Shown here one piece after another: positions 27,875 through 38,140 of a DNA stretch of 64,000 nt. The DNA comes from Ruminococcus sp. AF46-10NS (GTDB lineage Bacteria > Bacillota > Clostridia > Lachnospirales > Lachnospiraceae), in the NCBI RefSeq assembly GCF_003474435.1, contig NZ_QRNF01000001.1, positions 1-64,000 on the forward strand. Reading direction: 5' to 3'. Position 1 is the first letter of the stretch, and every line of letters starts with the position of its first letter. Under the pieces are notes generated by a model. That model did not search any database. It was not told the origin of the DNA and saw only the letters and a program-made list of their open reading frames with translations. A program made the translations under genes and the position numbers.

Positions 27875-28072
27875 AATTACATTCATTCCTACATCAAAAA
27901 CAAGAGTTTGCTGTATAGAATCATAATATGGCTGAGTCAGTCCTCACCTCCGGGGCTGTCTCTTTTTTTATAAAAACTTATACAATCTTAGTTTCGATTG
28001 CAGGACCCTTTTCCCCACTTAATACTTTAAGCGGTATTATGGCCTTGCAAGAAAGAAATGAGGTGAACAATT

Positions 28073-28264
28073 ATGAGCATTACAAATGCGGCGAGAAGAT
28101 TTGAACAGAGATTTGACGCAAAAGCGGAGCGCTTTATTTGGCATCATCCGCTACTTGGCTTCATCTCCATCTTTGTTGGAATGCCTTTACTGGTTTTGGC
28201 GTTTGTCTGTATCAGTACGATCGTTATCGCCTTTCCTATGGCAGGGCTTTTGGGTTGGTTGTAA
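28073..28264 (+). CDS. Small membrane protein upstream of kdpF
   Basis: A 63-residue protein with a positively charged amphipathic start (ARRFEQRFDAKAERFIWHH) and a long hydrophobic C-terminal half (FISIFVGMPLLVLAFVCISTI). It has a GAGGTGA site. It is the first gene of the apparent kdp transcription unit and might be an accessory or regulatory peptide of the potassium pump. I do not recognise a family. The 198 bases before it show only a weak hairpin. Confidence 0.6.
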   Translation: MSITNAARRFEQRFDAKAERFIWHHPLLGFISIFVGMPLLVLAFVCISTIVIAFPMAGLLGWL

Positions 28265-28362
28265 TCTTTATTTCATCTTTAAACGCACAAAAGATGACTA
28301 ATGCCATTTTTAGAGGAAAGATTTTATGATATTGGGGACAGCAAAAAAGGAGGATGAATTTT

Positions 28363-28455
28363 ATGCAAATGTTAATTGCACTCATAGGTGTATGTGCGGC
28401 AGCAATGCTGCTGTGGTATGTCTATATTTTAATGAAGGGAGATGATCAGGCATGA
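28363..28455 (+). CDS. kdpF: KdpF, small subunit of the potassium pump
   Basis: A 30-residue peptide with a single hydrophobic helix (LIALIGVCAAAMLLWYVYILM), the size and position of KdpF, which stabilises the KdpFABC complex. AAAGGAGGA lies upstream, and the stop overlaps the kdpA start (ATGA). Confidence 0.85.
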   Translation: MQMLIALIGVCAAAMLLWYVYILMKGDDQA

Positions 28456-30266
28456 GTACCATGATTCAGTATGTTTTATACCTTGCCATTCTGGTTATTT
28501 TGGCAATTCCGCTGGGCGCATACATAAAAAACGTCATGAGCGGCGAGAAAACTTTTTTGTCCAAAGTTCTGACACCGTGCGAAAACCTGATTTACAAGAT
28601 TATGCGTGTAGACAGAGAAGAACAGATGACATGGAAAAAATATGCGGTAAGTGTAATGATTTTTTCTGGTATCGGGCTTGTTTTTCTGTTCCTGCTTCAA
28701 CTTCTGCAGGGAGTTCTTCCCGGAAACCCGCAGAATCTTTCCGGTGTGAAATGGGATTTGGCATTTAACACTTCTGCAAGTTTCATTACCAATACAAACT
28801 GGCAGGCATATTCCGGTGAATCCACATTGAGTTATCTCACTCAGGCTTTAGGTCTGACTGTTCAGAACTTTGTTTCCGCAGCTACAGGTATCGCCGTTCT
28901 ATTTGCATTGATCCGTGGCTTTATCAAGGTGAAATCCTCCGGGTTGGGAAGCTTTTGGGTGGACTTGACCCGCATTGTGGTTCACATCCTGCTCCCGCTG
29001 AATCTGGTCATTTCTCTGTTGCTGGTAGGCGGCGGCGTGATTCAGAACCTGAAAAGTGCAGAAACAGTATCCCTTGTAGAACCGATTGCCGTCAGTGCAG
29101 AAGGCGAAATCCTTGAGGATGCGGTAATTGACTTAGACACCGAAACCGTCACTGTAGATGGCGAAATCGTTTCGAATGCACAGATCGTAACCGAGCAGTT
29201 CGTACCGATGGGTCCTGCGGCCAGCCAGGTCGCAATCAAACAGACCGGCACCAACGGCGGCGGTTATATGGGCGTCAACTCCGCACATCCTTTGGAAAAT
29301 CCCAATGCCTTTACCAATCTGATTGAGATGATTTCACTACTTTTAATCCCTGCGGCACTATGTTTTACTTTTGGTAACGCAGTAAAAAATAAAAAGCAGG
29401 GAATCGCAATTTTTATGGCAATGTTCCTTTGCCTTGTATTTGCACTGAGCGTGGTTGCTGTTAATGAGCAATTTGCAACACCACAACTTATTCAAAACGG
29501 AAATGTTGATGTTTCTATGGTAGATCAGGCGGGCGGAAACATGGAAGGTAAAGAAACCCGATTCGGCATTGCTGCATCTTCTACTTGGGCTACATTTACT
29601 ACAGCTGCTTCCAATGGATCCGTAAATTCTATGCATGACAGCTACACGCCGCTGGGAGGCATGGTAACAATGCTTTTGATGCAACTTGGCGAAGTTATTT
29701 TCGGTGGTGTGGGATGTGGCTTATATGGAATGCTTGCTTTCGCAATTCTGACCGTTTTTATTGCTGGACTAATGGTAGGAAGAACACCAGAATTTTTAGG
29801 CAAGAAAATAGAACCATATGAAATGAAATGGTCTGTTCTGGTATGTCTTGCAACCCCGATTGCAATTCTTGTTGGAAGTGGAATTGCAGCAGTATGGCCA
29901 GGTATTGAAAGCAGTTTGAATAATGTAGGAGCACATGGCTTTTCAGAACTGCTTTATACTTTTTCTTCCTGTGGTGGAAACAATGGTTCTGCCTTTGCTG
30001 GTTTTAATGGAAATACGATGTTCTTAAATCTATTATTGGGATTTGTGATGTTGTTTGCACGATTTTTGCCGATCATCGGGACACTGGCAATTTCTGGAAA
30101 CCTTGCGGAGAAAAAGAAAATTGCAACAACTGCCGGTACACTTTCTACAACGAATACAATGTTTGTATTTCTGCTGATTTTTATTGTCCTGCTTGTGGGT
30201 GCATTGAGTTTCTTCCCAGCATTGGCATTAGGTCCCATTGCAGAATTTTTCCAGAGTATCGTTTAA
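28452..30266 (+). CDS. kdpA: Potassium-transporting ATPase, channel-like subunit KdpA
   Basis: A 604-residue membrane protein that provides the potassium-selective pore of the high-affinity KdpFABC pump. Four filter-like motifs are visible: TNTNWQAYSGES, GGGYMGVNSAHP, SNGSVNSMHDSYTPLGG and CGGNNGSAFAGF. An acidic extra loop (about residues 205-260, with VIDLDTETVTVDGEIV) makes it longer than the E. coli protein; such inserts occur in Firmicute KdpA. Overlap with kdpF and 14-base spacing to kdpB indicate one operon. Base composition drops in GC toward the 3' end. Confidence 0.96.
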   Translation: MSTMIQYVLYLAILVILAIPLGAYIKNVMSGEKTFLSKVLTPCENLIYKIMRVDREEQMTWKKYAVSVMIFSGIGLVFLFLLQLLQGVLPGNPQNLSGVKWDLAFNTSASFITNTNWQAYSGESTLSYLTQALGLTVQNFVSAATGIAVLFALIRGFIKVKSSGLGSFWVDLTRIVVHILLPLNLVISLLLVGGGVIQNLKSAETVSLVEPIAVSAEGEILEDAVIDLDTETVTVDGEIVSNAQIVTEQFVPMGPAASQVAIKQTGTNGGGYMGVNSAHPLENPNAFTNLIEMISLLLIPAALCFTFGNAVKNKKQGIAIFMAMFLCLVFALSVVAVNEQFATPQLIQNGNVDVSMVDQAGGNMEGKETRFGIAASSTWATFTTAASNGSVNSMHDSYTPLGGMVTMLLMQLGEVIFGGVGCGLYGMLAFAILTVFIAGLMVGRTPEFLGKKIEPYEMKWSVLVCLATPIAILVGSGIAAVWPGIESSLNNVGAHGFSELLYTFSSCGGNNGSAFAGFNGNTMFLNLLLGFVMLFARFLPIIGTLAISGNLAEKKKIATTAGTLSTTNTMFVFLLIFIVLLVGALSFFPALALGPIAEFFQSIV

Positions 30267-30280
30267 GGAGGGATATTGTT

Positions 30281-32349
30281 ATGACATCAAAGACGAAAAG
30301 CGCCTTCGCCGATAAGAAAATGATTGGCAGAGCGATAAAAGAATCGTTTATAAAATTAAATCCGAAAACGCAAGTGCAAAATCCGGTTATGCTGTTGGTA
30401 TATTTATCTGCAATTCTAACAACTGTATTATGGATTGTTTCTTTATTTGGATTAAAAGATGCATCTAGCGGATATACATTCTCAATCGCAGTTATTCTGT
30501 GGTTTACTTGTGTTTTCGCAAATTTTGCAGAGGCAATTGCGAGGGTAGAGGAAAAGCTCAGGCTGATGCGTTAAGAGCTTCTAAAAAAGATGTGGAAGCA
30601 CATAAAATTCCATCTGCTGACAAAAAAGAGTTAATTACAAATGTATCTTCTGCTACTTTGAAAAAAGGAGATATTGTAATTGTAAAAGCAGGTGAGCAAA
30701 TTCCTGGCGATGGAGAGGTAATTGAGGGAGCTGCTTCTGTAGATGAAAGTGCCATTACTGGCGAGTCTGCACCAGTTATTCGTGAAGCCGGTGGCGACAG
30801 AAGTGCCGTTACCGGAGGCACAACCGTCCTGTCCGATTGGATCGTTGTTCAGATTACGAGCGAAGCTGGAGCGAGCTTTCTTGATAAAATGATTGCAATG
30901 GTGGAAGGAGCCGCGAGGAAAAAGACCCCTAATGAAATCGCTTTGCAAATTTTTCTTGTAGCACTTTCCATTATTTTCATCCTTGTTACTATGTCTCTCT
31001 ATACATATTCTGTTTTTTCGGCAAAACAGGCAGGGATTGATAATCCAACATCTATTACAACATTGGTTGCTTTGTTAGTGTGTCTTGCACCTACTACTAT
31101 TGGTGCATTGCTCTCTGCCATTGGTATCGCTGGTATGAGTAGGCTCAATCAGGCAAATGTACTTGCTATGAGTGGACGAGCGATTGAAGCTGCTGGCGAT
31201 GTAGATATTCTGATGCTTGATAAAACAGGTACAATCACACTCGGTAATCGTCAGGCTCATGCGTTTATACCTGTAGACGGTGTAAGTGAAGAAGAACTTG
31301 CTGACGCAGCACAGTTATCATCTCTTGCCGATGAAACTCCAGAAGGAAGGAGTGTAGTGATTCTTGCAAAAGAAAAGTATGGAATTAGGGGGAGAGAATT
31401 AGCAGATAAGCATATGATTTTTGTCCCATTTACAGCAAAAACCAGAATGAGCGGTGTAGACTTTGATGGGAATGAAATTCGGAAGGGTGCAGCAGAATCT
31501 ATGCAGGCTTATGTTACCCAGGCAGGCGGCGTCTACTCGGAGGAATGCGACCGCATTGTACAGGATATAGCAAAACAAGGCGGAACCCCTTTGGTTGTTG
31601 CAAAAAATCATAAAATCCTTGGAGTCATTCATCTGAAAGATATTATCAAGCAGGGCGTTCAGGAAAAATTTGCAGATCTTCGGAAAATGGGAATTAAGAC
31701 CATTATGATTACAGGGGACAATCCGATGACTGCCGCTGCGATTGCAGCCGAGGCCGGAGTGGATGACTTTCTTGCTGAGGCAACACCTGAAGGAAAATTG
31801 TCTATGATTCGTGATTTTCAGGCAAAAGGTCATTTAGTTGCTATGACAGGCGACGGAACTAATGATGCCCCGGCTCTTGCACAGGCAGATGTGGCAGTTG
31901 CCATGAATACAGGAACACAGGCGGCAAAGGAAGCCGGTAATATGGTGGATTTAGATTCTTCACCTACGAAGCTGATCGATATTGTGCGTATTGGCAAGCA
32001 ACTATTGATGACACGAGGGAGTTTGACTACTTTTTCTATCGCAAATGATGTGGCAAAATATTTTGCAATTATTCCAGCTTTGTTTATGGGACTTTATCCT
32101 GGATTGTCTACACTCAATATTATGGGATTGCATTCTCCACAAAGTGCTGTACTTTCGGCTATCATCTATAATGCACTTATTATCATCGCCTTGATTCCAT
32201 TGGCGTTAAAAGGTGTAAAATATCGTGAAGTTTCAGCGGGAAAACTACTATCACGAAATTTGCTGATTTATGGTTTAGGTGGACTGGCTGCTCCATTTAT
32301 TTTCGTAAAATTGATTGATATGCTGCTAGTTCTATTAGGATTGGTATAA
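30281..32349 (+). pseudogene. kdpB: Potassium-transporting ATPase subunit KdpB, one frameshift
   Basis: The P-type ATPase that energises the pump. The frame from 30281 breaks after FANFAEAIA near 30540: inserting one base restores [12 protein letters not shown] and the rest of the protein to 32349, giving 689 residues against 682 in E. coli. Downstream motifs are intact: phosphorylation site [11 protein letters not shown], nucleotide-binding [13 protein letters not shown] region (ADETPEGRS), and hinge [16 protein letters not shown]. As written the cell would make a 97-residue stub. The near-perfect restored length makes a sequencing error plausible. Confidence 0.85.
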
Positions 32350-32362
32350 GGAAAGAGGGATT

Positions 32363-32974
32363 ATGATGAAAGCATTAAAAAGTGTATTTCCGAAAGCACT
32401 TATGATATTTTTACTATTTACTGTTATCTGTGGAGCCGCTTATACAGGGGTTGTAACCGGAGTAGCACAGCTTATCTTTCCAGATAAGGCAAATGGCAGT
32501 TTAATCGAAGTGGACGGGAAAAAATATGGTTGTGAACTTTTGGGACAACAATATACCGATGAAGAACATATGTGGGGACGTATTATGAACGTTGATATAT
32601 CTACTTATAAAGATGAAAACGGTAAAACATTGATGTATGCCGCCCCATCTAATATCTCTCCGGCAAGCGAGGAGTATGCACAGCTCGTGGCAGAGCGGGT
32701 GGAAAAGCTCCGGGCTGCCGACCTGGATATGGATGAAACAGCTGTTCCGGTGGATCTTGTTACTTGTTCCGGCAGTGGGCTTGATCCCCATATTTCCCCG
32801 GCAGCAGCGGAATATCAGGTAGCACGCATTGCAAAGGCAAATGATATGACCGAAGATGAAGTGCGTGAGATCATCCAAAACTGCACCGACGGACGATTCC
32901 TTGGCATCTTTGGTGAAGAAACCGTTAATGTGTTGGAGGTCAATCTGATGCTGGATGGTATCCTGGATGAATAA
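32363..32974 (+). CDS. kdpC: Potassium-transporting ATPase subunit KdpC
   Basis: A 203-residue subunit with a single N-terminal hydrophobic anchor (FPKALMIFLLFTVICGAAYTG) and an extracytoplasmic domain carrying family signatures: SGSGLDPHISPAAAEYQVARIA and DGRFLGIFGEETVNVLEVNLML. It raises the pump's apparent nucleotide affinity. It follows kdpB by 13 bases and ends before a very strong terminator. Two adjacent ATG codons could serve as start. Confidence 0.96.
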   Translation: MMKALKSVFPKALMIFLLFTVICGAAYTGVVTGVAQLIFPDKANGSLIEVDGKKYGCELLGQQYTDEEHMWGRIMNVDISTYKDENGKTLMYAAPSNISPASEEYAQLVAERVEKLRAADLDMDETAVPVDLVTCSGSGLDPHISPAAAEYQVARIAKANDMTEDEVREIIQNCTDGRFLGIFGEETVNVLEVNLMLDGILDE

Positions 32975-33057
32975 ATGAACATAGCAAAAATTGTGATGTC
33001 TTATGCGGGATTCTGACAAGGAAACGGCTGATTGAATTTCTGGCACAAGCTCGTGAT

Positions 33058-33128
33058 AAAAGAGAATGCGTATCTGTATTAAGTCCTGCATCTTTAGACG
33101 GCCTTAATACAGATACGCATTTTCTTTT
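33058..33128 (+). terminator. Very long hairpin terminator after kdpC
   Basis: A 26-bp stem with one G-U pair: 33058-33083 (ending TGCGTATCTGTATTAAG) pairs with 33103-33128 (starting CTTAATACAGATACGCA). The loop is 19 bases and the 3' arm ends in TTTTCTTTT. It should separate kdpFABC from the regulatory genes. Confidence 0.9.
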
Positions 33129-33190
33129 ACCTTCTTTACTCCCTTTGATTTATAATTAAGGGCACATAAAGGGGTATAAAGGAGGATTAC

Positions 33191-33421
33191 ATAGAACTGG
33201 ATGAAAATCATGCCATGTTTGAGATTCCCATTCCCAAAGATTGGGCGGACCATTCGATTGGAGAGCTTGATATTCGTAAAAAATTCAATATTAACATTAT
33301 GGGAATCAAGAAAAACGGCAAGCTGGAGTTATCTATTTCTTCAGACACAGTGCTGAAAGCAGGAGATACCATGTTGGCGTTGGGAAGTAACAGAAATTTG
33401 CAAAAGTGCTTTCATACTTGA
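33191..33421 (+). CDS. Stand-alone RCK_C (TrkA C-terminal) domain protein
   Basis: A 76-codon frame resembling the C-terminal regulatory domain of potassium-channel subunits TrkA/KtrA (FEIPIPKDWADHSIGELDIRKKFNINIMGI, then LKAGDTMLALG). RCK_C domains of this type can bind cyclic di-AMP. A textbook AAAGGAGG lies before codon ATA at 33191 in frame; the first ATG, at 33215, has no ribosome site. Either the start was mutated from ATG to ATA, or ATA is used weakly, or the gene is dead. The NAD-binding half is absent and a stop lies just upstream. Between kdpC and kdpD, a potassium-signalling role is likely. Confidence 0.6.
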   Translation: MELDENHAMFEIPIPKDWADHSIGELDIRKKFNINIMGIKKNGKLELSISSDTVLKAGDTMLALGSNRNLQKCFHT

Positions 33422-33457
33422 TTTCAAGAAAAATCAAAGGAATTGGGGGGTGAATCC

Positions 33458-33976
33458 ATGCAGGATGTTATTTTATTTGTAAGTACATCAGCTATATTTA
33501 TTTTTGGGTATTTTCTGATGAATAAACTGGATGTTTTTCTGGAAAACAATTGGAATAGACAAGAAATTGCTCTGACTTACGGCGAAAACAGCTTGCGAAT
33601 TGGTTTTTCCAACCCATTAATGGCAGGCGGTCTCGCAGATGCTTTCGAGACTTACGGAAAGCAGCATCCAGATGTCTCTATCCATATTTTCAGCGGAGAA
33701 GAAAGTGAATTGTGCAGAGAACTGGAAACACACAAATTGGACATAATTTTTTTACCAGAGAATACAGACATATCAAAAAAAACTCATTATAATGCACGGA
33801 TGGTGCTTCTTCGTTGCGCCCCAGTTGTGATGGAATATGCTGACTTGCCCATTGAGCCGATTATCCAGAATCAAATCACACAAATAGCACTATGGAGGGA
33901 TTCCAAAAAATCACCTGTCATCGATTTTTTCATTGGATGCCTGAACAAATTTGCCGTGGATCAGTCGCAGATGTAG
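33458..33976 (+). CDS. Membrane-anchored protein with LysR-substrate-like domain
   Basis: A 172-residue protein with one N-terminal membrane helix (DVILFVSTSAIFIFGYFLM). The soluble domain resembles the effector-binding domain of LysR regulators (LRIGFSNPLMAGGLADAFETYGKQHPDVSI, then GEESELCRELETHKLDIIFLPE) without any DNA-binding domain. A GGGGGG site precedes the ATG at 33458. It sits just before kdpD and could act as a small-molecule sensor for the kinase. I do not know a characterised homologue. Confidence 0.6.
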   Translation: MQDVILFVSTSAIFIFGYFLMNKLDVFLENNWNRQEIALTYGENSLRIGFSNPLMAGGLADAFETYGKQHPDVSIHIFSGEESELCRELETHKLDIIFLPENTDISKKTHYNARMVLLRCAPVVMEYADLPIEPIIQNQITQIALWRDSKKSPVIDFFIGCLNKFAVDQSQM

Positions 33977-34048
33977 GTTTTGACGTTGTGTGTTATAATA
34001 TTGAAAAAGGGAATCGCTTTTGCTTGAGTGACAGATAGGAGGGTTAAA

Positions 34049-36741
34049 ATGGAACTGCCAAGACAAGATCCGGATCAGCTTCTTCGTGCGATACGTAACG
34101 ATGCATCCACTAAGAAAAGCGGAAAACTCAAAATCTTTTTCGGTTATGCCGCAGGTGTCGGAAAGACCTATGCCATGCTTCAGGCGGCTCATCAGGCTAA
34201 GGAGCGTGGCATCGATGTGGTTGCTGGATACATAGAACCCCATGCCCGACCCCAGACGATGGCACTTCTGGACGGCTTGGAGCAGCTTCCTGTGAAACAA
34301 GTTGCTTACGAAGGAATGACCCTTCGTGAATTTGATATTGATGCTGCGCTCAAGCGAAATCCCCAGCTCATACTGGTGGATGAGTTGGCCCATACCAACG
34401 CCGAAAGCAGTCGGCACACGAAGCGGTATCAGGATGTTCAGGAACTGCTAAATACTGGAATTGATGTCTATACGACTGTAAATGTCCAACATATCGAGAG
34501 TCTCAACGATACAGTAGCCTCTATCACCGGAATTCTTGTGCGGGAGCGCATTCTGGATGCCACCTTTGATCAAGCAGATCAGGTAGAACTGGTGGATATT
34601 GAGCCTGCGGAGTTGCTGGAACGACTGGCAAGTGGAAATGTGTACCGGGAAGATCAGGCGCAGCGGGCAACAGTTAATTTTTTCACGCTGGAAAATCTCA
34701 CCGCATTGCGGGAAATCGCCCTCCGTCGGTGCGCTGACCGGGTGAACTTGCTGACGGAAAGCGCCAGAGTACAGAGCCGAGGCGATTACCATACAGACGA
34801 GCGCATTCTGGCATGTCTTTCCTCGTCGCCATCCAACGCAAAAATCATTCGGACTGCTGCAAGGATGGCAAGAGCCTTTCGGGGAACATTTACCGCTCTT
34901 TATGTGGAAACGCCAAATACAGCGGCGATGAGTGACGATGATAAAAAGCGTTTGCAGGATAATAAGCGTCTGGCCCAGCAACTTGGCGCTGCGATTGAGA
35001 CAAGTTATGGCGATGACGTGCCTTATCAGATTGCGGAATTTGCCCGTCTTTCCGGCATCTCAAAAATCGTAATTGGACGAAGTACCATTGCACGAAAGAA
35101 TATTTTCAGCAAGCCCACCTTGACGGAACGCCTGATTTCCAGCGTACCTAATCTGGATATTCATGTGATACCGGATGCCAGCACAGGAACCAGCTATCAG
35201 GAAAAAAAGAGTAAGGCGCAGGTAGATGCGATGCCCCTGCGTGATGTTCTGAAGAGTATAGTCGTATTGCTGGTAGCTACACTGATTGGCTGTGGCTTTG
35301 ACGCTCTTGGGTTCACGGAGAGTAATATTATCGCAGTTTACATATTAGGCGTACTTGTGACCGCTGTAATCACAACCAACCGACTGTGCGGGATTCTGAC
35401 CTCGGTTGTCAGTGTGCTGGTTTTCAATTTCTTTTTTACCACTCCGAGACTGACATTCCATTTTGACGATCCAAACTATATTGTTACCTTTACCATTATG
35501 TTTATAGTAACACTGCTTTCCGGATCTCTCGCTACCCGGCTGAAAGAAAATGCGAAACAATCTGCCCATACAGCTTACCGTACAAAGATTCTTTTTGAAA
35601 CCAACCAGCTTCTGCAAAAAGAGCAGGATGAGAATGCGGTAATCACCGCTACGGCAGGGCAGCTCATGAAGCTGCTGAAAAAAGATATCGTCGTCTACCT
35701 GTCTGATGGTAAAGAACTTGCCACCCCCAACGTTTTTCGTACTGTTAATAGCACTCAAGAAGATTTAATTTCTGAGAATGAGAAAGCAGTCGCCGATTGG
35801 GCCTCCGAAATAACAAACACGCAGGAGCAGCGACTGATACATTATCCAGTGCAAAGTGTCTATACCTTGCGATTCGGGTTAACCAGAATGTATATGGAGT
35901 AGCTGGTATTGCTGTGAACGGTACTCCATTGGACTCTTTTGAAAATAGCGTGCTTCTTTCCATTCTTGGCGAGTGCGCATTGGCGCTGGAAAACATCAAA
36001 AATGCCAAGGAGAAGGAGGAAGCGGCTGTCCTGGCACAAAATGAACAACTTCGTGCCAACCTGCTGCGGGCAATCTCCCATGATCTTCGGACGCCTTTGA
36101 CAGCGATTTCCGGCAGCGCAGACAATTTGCTTGCAAATTATAAAAAGATGGATGATGCATTGCGGGAGCAGACCTTTACCGATATTTATGACGATTCCAT
36201 GTGGCTGATTAATCTCGTTGAAAATTTGTTAGCAGTCACACGAATTGAGGGCGGACAGGTCAATCTAACTCGGAGTATCGAACTCATGGATGAGGTTGTT
36301 TCTGAAGCACTGAAGCACATCAACAGAAAAAGTAAAGAACACACCATTCGTGTGACCAGCGGTAAAGACTTTATCCTTGCCCACATTGACGCGAAGCTGA
36401 TCGTTCAGGTGATTATCAATTTGGTTGACAACGCCATCAAATATACCCCTGTCGGTTCAGTAATTGAAATACACACCGATCAAAAAGAGCAATGGGTCAC
36501 GGTTTCCGTTTCCGACAACGGCCCCGGGATTCCCGATGAGCAGAAACCCCGTATTTTTGATATGTTTTATAGTGGGGCCAATAAAGTGGTCGACAGCCGC
36601 AGAAGCCTTGGATTGGGGCTGTCCCTCTGTAAGTCCATTGTGACCGCCCACGGCGGCACGATTTCCGTATCAGATAATCAGCCAAATGGCACTGCTTTTA
36701 AATTTACATTACCTGCAGGGGAGGTAGAACTTCATGAATAA
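34049..36741 (+). pseudogene. kdpD: Osmosensitive K+ channel sensor kinase KdpD, one frameshift
   Basis: Sensor kinase controlling kdp. The first frame (to 35902) has the N-terminal KdpD domain with Walker A (FFGYAAGVGKTYAML), a universal-stress-protein domain (ILACLSSSPSNAKIIRTAARMA), and four close membrane segments. After EKAVADWA near 35803 one base is missing; the other frame continues RNNKHAGAATDTLSSAK, then the H-box (ISHDLRTPLTAIS), N-box (NLVDNAIKYTP) and G-boxes (DNGPGIP, GLGLSLC) to 36741. Restored length is 897 residues, against 894 in E. coli. The ATG at 34049 follows AGGAGGG. Confidence 0.88.
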
Positions 36742-37435
36742 ACCTTTGATATTAGTGGTTGAGGATGACCCGTCTGTACGAAATCTCATTACGACCACTT
36801 TAAAAACAAATGATTATCGTTATGTGGTAGCACCTAATGGCTCGGCAGCTATTATGGAGGCCACATCGCACAATCCTGAAATCATCTTACTGGATTTGGG
36901 CTTGCCGGATATGGATGGCGTTCAAGTCATTCAAACGGTTCGCTCTTGGTCCAATGTTCCGATTATTGTAATCAGCGCCCGAAGCGAGGATAACGATAAA
37001 ATCAAGGCGTTGGATGCCGGAGCGGACGATTATTTGACAAAGCCCTTTTCGGTAGAAGAACTGCTGGCACGACTTCGGGTGACGCAGCGAAGACTCTCGC
37101 TGATGACGGCAGAGATGTTTACTGCCAGTTCTGTATTTGTGAATGGTAAGTTGAAAGTGGATTATGCCGGGGGATGCGCTTATCTGGATGAAAACGAACT
37201 TCACCTGACACCCATTGAGTATAAGCTGTTGTGTCTGCTGTCCAAGAATGTCGGCAAGGTACTGACCCATACCTTTATCACACAAAATATCTGGGGCCGC
37301 AGTTGGGATAACGATGTGGCTTCGCTGCGGGTATTTATGGCAACATTGCGAAAAAAACTGGAGCCAACAGAGGAGTCTCCACAATATATTCAAACACATA
37401 TTGGTGTGGGCTACCGCATGATGAAAATAGAATAA
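36734..37435 (+). CDS. kdpE: Response regulator KdpE
   Basis: A 233-residue OmpR-type regulator that activates kdp when phosphorylated by KdpD. The receiver domain has the acidic pair (VVEDDPSVR), phospho-acceptor Asp (IILLDLGLPDMDG) and Lys (LTKPFSVEELLAR). A C-terminal winged helix follows (LTPIEYKLLCLLSKNVGKVLTH, and ending GVGYRMMKIE). It overlaps the end of kdpD by 8 bases, so the pair is translationally coupled. Confidence 0.96.
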   Translation: MNKPLILVVEDDPSVRNLITTTLKTNDYRYVVAPNGSAAIMEATSHNPEIILLDLGLPDMDGVQVIQTVRSWSNVPIIVISARSEDNDKIKALDAGADDYLTKPFSVEELLARLRVTQRRLSLMTAEMFTASSVFVNGKLKVDYAGGCAYLDENELHLTPIEYKLLCLLSKNVGKVLTHTFITQNIWGRSWDNDVASLRVFMATLRKKLEPTEESPQYIQTHIGVGYRMMKIE

Positions 37436-37504
37436 CGCTATGAGGACGGCCAGTGTTCTCTATGAAAAATAGACGATTGAGTTTCGGATTGCCCTAATCA
37501 TTTT

Positions 37505-37756
37505 TTGTTATTTGGAAAGGAAATCAATACCACACTTGCTACATTTATTGAAAATGGACAAGGAAAAGGCGTTGTACGGCAAGACATAATTCCGATGTTG
37601 ACAGTTTACATTTTTTGGTCAAGCATTACTTTGTTCCTTACCCTTGCACAAATGAAAGGACAATTCATATCAAAGCAATTTTCTATCTCTGAAAGCAAGT
37701 TTTTAGATTATGGGTTCAATCAGATTATAAACTTTATTTTGGAGGTGAAAATTTGA
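37505..37756 (+). pseudogene. TetR-family regulator, C-terminal fragment
   Basis: About 83 codons resemble the ligand-binding end of a TetR/AcrR regulator (INTTLATFIENGQGKGVVRQDIIPML, and a last helix KFLDYGFNQIINFIL). No DNA-binding domain, convincing start codon or ribosome site precedes it. It is a leftover of a longer gene and ends overlapping the next start. Confidence 0.55.
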
Positions 37757-37944
37757 TGATGAACAGCAGTTGGTTAATATGCCCCGTATGTGGAGGAAAA
37801 ACTCGTGATCAAATACGGAAAGATACGGTTTTGATAAATTATCCTCTTTACTGTCCGAAGTGTAAACAGACAACGCTGATAAATGTAAATGAATTGAATA
37901 CAACAGTTATCAAAGAGCCAGACGCAAAGACGCAGAGCCGATAA
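37756..37944 (+). CDS. Cysteine-rich KTR-domain protein of conjugative elements
   Basis: A 62-residue zinc-ribbon-like protein with two CxxC pairs (LICPVCGGKTRDQIR and LYCPKCKQ) and the typical KTR end (TVIKEPDAKTQSR). This small family is common on Tn916/Tn1549-like elements and supports a conjugative origin for the region. GGAGGTG lies 8 bases before the ATG. Its function is unknown; zinc binding is expected from the Cys pairs. Confidence 0.85.
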   Translation: MMNSSWLICPVCGGKTRDQIRKDTVLINYPLYCPKCKQTTLINVNELNTTVIKEPDAKTQSR

Positions 37945-37984
37945 TCGATGAGATATTCTCACGGTTATCGGCTCTTTCTTTTTT
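37933..37984 (+). terminator. Terminator after the KTR gene
   Basis: AGAGCCGATAA pairs with TTATCGGCTCT, extended by an inner TGAG/CTCA stem, then CTTTCTTTTTT. The 5' arm covers the KTR stop codon. Confidence 0.85.
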
Positions 37985-38115
37985 GATTTTTAGGAATAAG
38001 CACTCCAAACACAAAACCGTTGCTATTTAACAGCGATGATTTGCGCTTGAGATGTCGCGGCGGTTGAAACCAAACATTTCTGCCGCCGTTTCCCTTATGA
38101 AAAATGAGAAATCGG

Positions 38116-38140
38116 AGGGTGTGTTAAAGTCACCCTTTTT
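38116..38140 (+). terminator. Short hairpin terminator in element leader
   Basis: AGGGTG pairs with CACCCT around GTTAAAGT-type loop bases and is followed by TTTTT. The 497-base stretch 37945-38441 holds this, a second terminator, a 34-codon frame at 38172 of doubtful reality, and an RBS-covering hairpin. Confidence 0.6.

Noticed and set aside
27960..28072. Possible riboswitch (cyclic di-AMP type) before the kdp locus
   Set aside because: The expected conserved sequence elements were not seen in this short AT-rich stretch.
37932..37947. CGATAATCG at the KTR stop as another att core
   Set aside because: It is part of the KTR terminator stem, so the match is explained by the hairpin.
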